From NCBI GenBank assembly GCA_024291935.2, contig CM044309.1:7502001-7566000 (forward strand): 64,000 nt of DNA, written 5' to 3'. The position numbers and the translations under genes are program-made. Shown here in pieces: positions 60,591 to 64,000 of this stretch; the first letter of the stretch is position 1, and each line of letters begins with the position of its first letter. Source of the stretch: Okapia johnstoni. Taxonomy: Eukaryota; Chordata; Mammalia; Artiodactyla; Giraffidae. Below the pieces are notes generated by a model. The model saw only the letters and a list, made by a program, of their open reading frames with translations, made no database searches and was not told the DNA's origin.

Positions 60591-60604
60591 AGTCAGTTTA
60601 CAAA

Positions 60605-61015
60605 GTCAACAGTCATCCATTAAGTCTATAGAGTTCTGTGCAATATGCTCTTTATATTCTCATTTTTACAACTGGAGATTCAACCAAACATAGACCAAAA
60701 ATATGTTTTTAAAAATCAAGAAACTTTCTGAAAGCAAAACTTGAATTTGCCCTGCACCAGGAACTATTTATTTTTATTTCAGAATTTACTATTTACTATT
60801 TATTTCAGAATTTACTTTGTGTATATAAGTATTTACATAGCATCTACATTGTATTAGGCATTATATTAATAAGTAATCTAGAGATAAGTTAAAGTATGTG
60901 GGAGGAGACGTGTAGGTTATACGCAAGTAACACATGATTTTATATAATGAGTTTGAGCATCAGTTTGGGGTCCTGGAATGAGTCCCCAAGAATTTCAAGG
61001 GACAATTGCACTTTG
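60605..61015. mobile_element. Tigger-type nonautonomous DNA transposon remnant
   Basis: Near the left end GGAGATTCAACCAAACATAG and AGCAAAACTTGAATTTGCCC, and near the right end GTATTAGGCATTATATTAAT and GGTCCTGGAATGAGTCCCCA. This is the known order of MER8-like Tigger relatives. The ends (ACAGTCATCC and GGGACAATTG) are worn inverted repeats. An internal ATTTCAGAATTTACT is duplicated at about 60777 and 60803. Confidence 0.6.
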
Positions 61016-62803
61016 TTCTCTTCTTTTCTCACCTTACATACTCTCCTGGCCACCTCAGGTCTTCTCTACGACTTTGACTACCATTTCTATATGAATATTC
61101 CCCAACTTTGTATTCCCAGATTAGGTGACTATAGTCTTGTCTATAGTCTTGGATAACCAAGAATCTGATAGACATCACCTCAATATCTCACATAATCTTC
61201 AACTTATTCAGGCTGAATTTGTCTCTTTCCGCTCTGTCTCATTTTGATGAACACTACCATTATGAACCTAGCACTCAAACCAGAAATCATCTAGTCATTC
61301 CGTATAGTTTTCCTTCTCACATATGTATGACTAGTGAATACTAGTTCCTATTTGCTCAATTTCCCCTAAATTACTACTGCTATTATTCTGATTCAAACCA
61401 TTATCATCTCACATATAGATCAAGGCAGCCACCTCCTGTCACTCTACCCTCTCCATTTACCCCATCATCCTTTGTGCTTTACGAATAGAAACCTGATCTA
61501 TTACTCTTCTATTGAAAGCCCTTCGCTGATCCCCTTTAAGATAAGGGGTGAAATCCAAATGTTGCATAGCATAAAGAATTCTCAGTAATCTGACTGTGAC
61601 CTACCTTATCTGTAACCATGTTCGTAGCTATTATATTTGCTTCCTTTTAAAGACTCAGACTGGACCTATTTTATTATTATTCCTTCCCTGGAGGTTCTCA
61701 TTCTGCAGCTGGAAGAAAAAAGTCTTTCTTCTCTCTTGGTGGAATCATTAGCATGAGAGACTCTAATGCCCTGCGCTTGTGTTTTTACCCTGTAGACAGA
61801 TCCCTGCATAGTGAAAAGGAACCAAGGATAAGATGCAAAACAAAGAAGAGATTAGAGATTAAGATGGAGAAAGAGGGTACTAACAGAACTTGTGTCTCTG
61901 GGTCCCATTGCCCTAAAGATTGCTGTTCAGATTTTTCTCCTATGTTTAAGTTCACTTGAGCTGTATTTCTCTTGCATCAAAGGAGTACTGATTTATATAT
62001 ATGTAATTGAAACTCGTACATTCAGTGTGTAGCCATAAAGTACCACATTAACACACTCCCATTATATGTCACTGTGTCTGATACAGCATTTCTCTTCATT
62101 TTTTGAGTGAATGAGCTTGAAGAATAATCCTTCAAGATTCTATTTAAACATCAAATCTTACCAAGTTACTTCTTGATAACTTCAGATTAAACTGACCATT
62201 ATATTTCGAGAGCCTCTTCATAGATACAGAATTTACCCTTTTATATTTATTCATATCCCTTATTAGGTGGTGAAATTTTTGAGAAAAGGGACCCTTCCTT
62301 CTTTATTTTTGTCATTGATCATAGTGTCTGAGATAGAGAAAGTGCCAAATTAATATTTGTTAAATGATGGATGATTTTGCAACTTATGTTTACTATTTTA
62401 AATGGGGATTATTTTTGTGCTTGGGGGAGTTTTGTCAATTTGCTGTGGACGCAGTTGTAGGAGCCCTCATATTATCACTTTATTTATACACTATGGGAAC
62501 AAGGAAAGGAACAAATGGTATTGCTTCCTTTTTATAGAAAGTACAAATAAGTCAATTTATAGTATTTTGTCAACATGTAAGTTAAAAAAATAAATGGGGT
62601 TAAACCAAAAGGAAATCGCCCTTAGGACATAGGTTCCCAAGCATTGTGAAGTGAGACTGATACTAACAAGAAGCAATCCAGTGGAGACTAAGCCAAGTGT
62701 TGAGGTAAAGCTTTTTAGAGTAGATACCCTTACAATTATCAGTTTCAAGTCTGGTATGTGTAATCACCAGATTTAAGCCTCATATATAAATTGATGTACC
62801 TAT
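61016..62803. other. Intergenic unique DNA
   Basis: No gene or repeat recognised in 1.8 kb. Confidence 0.3.
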
Positions 62804-62812
62804 ACACAATTG

Positions 62813-63125
62813 GGGCTTCCATCATAGCTCAGTTGGTAAAGAATCTGCCTGCAATTCAGGAGACCCTGGTTCGATTCCTGGGTCAGAAAGATCCTCTGGA
62901 GAAGGGATAGGCTACCCACTCCCATATTCTTGGGCTTCCCTTGTGGCTCAGCTGGTAAAGAATCTGCCTGCAATGTGGGAGACCTGGGTTCAATCCCTAA
63001 GTTGGGAAGATCCCCTGGAGAAGGGAAAGGCTACCCACTCCAGTATTCTGGCCTAGAGAATTCCGTGGACTGTATAGTCCATCAGGTTGCCGAGAGTCAG
63101 ACATGACAGCGACTTTCACTTTCAC
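62813..63125 (+). mobile_element. Bov-tA dimer SINE, sense
   Basis: Two tRNA-like heads stand in tandem: GGGCTTCCATCATAGCTCAG at 62814 and GGGCTTCCCTTGTGGCTCAG at about 62932. The first unit stops after CCATATTCTT and the second is complete. One 9-bp target duplication, ACACAATTG (62804-62812 and 63126-63134), surrounds both, so they inserted as one unit. Confidence 0.93.
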
Positions 63126-63430
63126 ACACAATTGTTCATAGAAAGCTCTGTAACTTCCCAATTTAAGTCAGTTTTCTAATATCAAAATAAAACTCTAAGT
63201 CAGTTTGCATGAACTTGCATCAGACAGCCTCTGCATTTCATTTTCAAATTATGTTGTATTATTCACTTCAACCAACCTCCAAAAGCAATTTTAATAATTT
63301 AATATTATTTTATTTTACTTGAGATAAAATAATCCCCAAATTGATAAATAGATGTATGTAATTCTAGCCAACTAGATTGGTAGCAATAATTGCAAATAGT
63401 ATTTTAATTCTAATAGAAATATATATACAT

Positions 63431-63756
63431 GCTTAGTTGCTCAGTCACATCCAACTCTTTGTGACTCCATGGACTGTAGCTGACCAGGCTCCTCTGTCCA
63501 TGGGAACTCTCCAGGCAAGAATACTGCAGTGGATTGCCATGTCCTCCTCCAAGGGATCTTCCCAACCCAGGGATCAAACTCCAGTCTCCTGCATTGCCAA
63601 GAGATTCTTTACCAACTGAGCCGCCAGGGAAGCCCAAGAATACTGGATTGGGTAGCTTATCTCTTCTTCAGGGAATCTTCCCGACCCAGGAATCAAACTG
63701 GGTTCTCCTTCATTGCAGGCAGATTCTTTATCAGCTGAGCTACCAGGAAAGCTCAC
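63431..63756 (-). mobile_element. Bov-tA dimer SINE, antisense
   Basis: The same two-head layout on the minus strand: TGAGCCGCCAGGGAAGCCCA near 63618 and TGAGCTACCAGGAAAGCTCA near 63737 are the two antisense heads. The flanks share ATATATACAT at about 63421-63430 and 63759-63768, but this is low complexity. Confidence 0.92.
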
Positions 63757-63814
63757 ATATATATACATATATATGTATATATTCAAAAGTTTTTTTATAA
63801 TTTTAAAATATTGG

Positions 63815-64000
63815 CCTTTGTCTTAAGCCAGGTTGCTTTAACAAAAACATTGAGTGGCTTATAAACAACAAAAATTCATTTCTCACAGTTGTGAAGGTGG
63901 GAACCCCATGATCCTGGCTGGCAGATTTGGAGTTTGGTGAGGGCCTGCTTTCTGGTTCATAAATGACTATCTTCTCGCTGCGGCAGAAGGGGAGCAAGAG
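63815..64000 (-). mobile_element. MaLR LTR, antisense, cut by the window end
   Basis: TGGCTTATAAACAACAAAAA, TTCATTTCTCACAGTTGTGA and CTATCTTCTCGCTGCGGCAG follow the same antisense MaLR order as 28127-28490. Confidence 0.7.

Noticed and set aside
62813..63000. Tandem tRNA genes, suggested by the tRNA-like heads
   Set aside because: They are SINE heads derived from a tRNA. The fold is worn and they are flanked by SINE body and one target duplication.

Overview
This is mammalian nuclear DNA from a bovid-type ruminant. The evidence is the repeat content: ruminant SINEs (Bov-tA, Bov-A and Bov-A2), BovB (RTE) LINE copies, artiodactyl-type L1, and the older cetartiodactyl CHR-2 SINE. Mammal-wide MIR, L1M, MaLR and Tigger remnants form an older layer. 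The sequence alone does not separate cattle, sheep and goat.

The only protein-coding gene I can support is the 3' end of SLC26A7, an anion exchanger, on the + strand. Five coding exon segments lie at 557-602, 9581-9681, 24000-24054, 24137-24240 and 25670-25705. Their phases match and they join into one 113-codon open frame ending in TGA. This frame is the C-terminal STAS domain and tail of the protein. Most of the 3' untranslated region appears to run to about 27.68 kb. The two large introns are filled with mobile elements, including a degraded but nearly full-length L1 with its 5' UTR (about 10.2-17.85 kb) and a rearranged BovB (about 19.4-22.0 kb).

From 27.7 kb to the end I see no supported gene. 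The region is intergenic and holds repeats separated by AT-rich unique DNA. The densest part, 42.96-50.77 kb, is a nest of two antisense L1 copies interrupted by an LTR-like block, a Bov-tA SINE, a sense BovB and a rearranged second BovB. Ten insertions have perfect short target-site duplications or close matches at both ends, which fixes their borders well.

No CRISPR array, operon, tRNA or rRNA gene, or intact transposon ORF is present, and I find no convincing new biological system. The points most worth checking are the SINE that landed beside the branch point of the last SLC26A7 exon, the 82-nt SLC26A7 intron, the roughly 120-bp imperfect direct repeats flanking the L1, two BovB copies with the same odd inverted arrangement, and facing Bov-tA dimers that could form a long hairpin.
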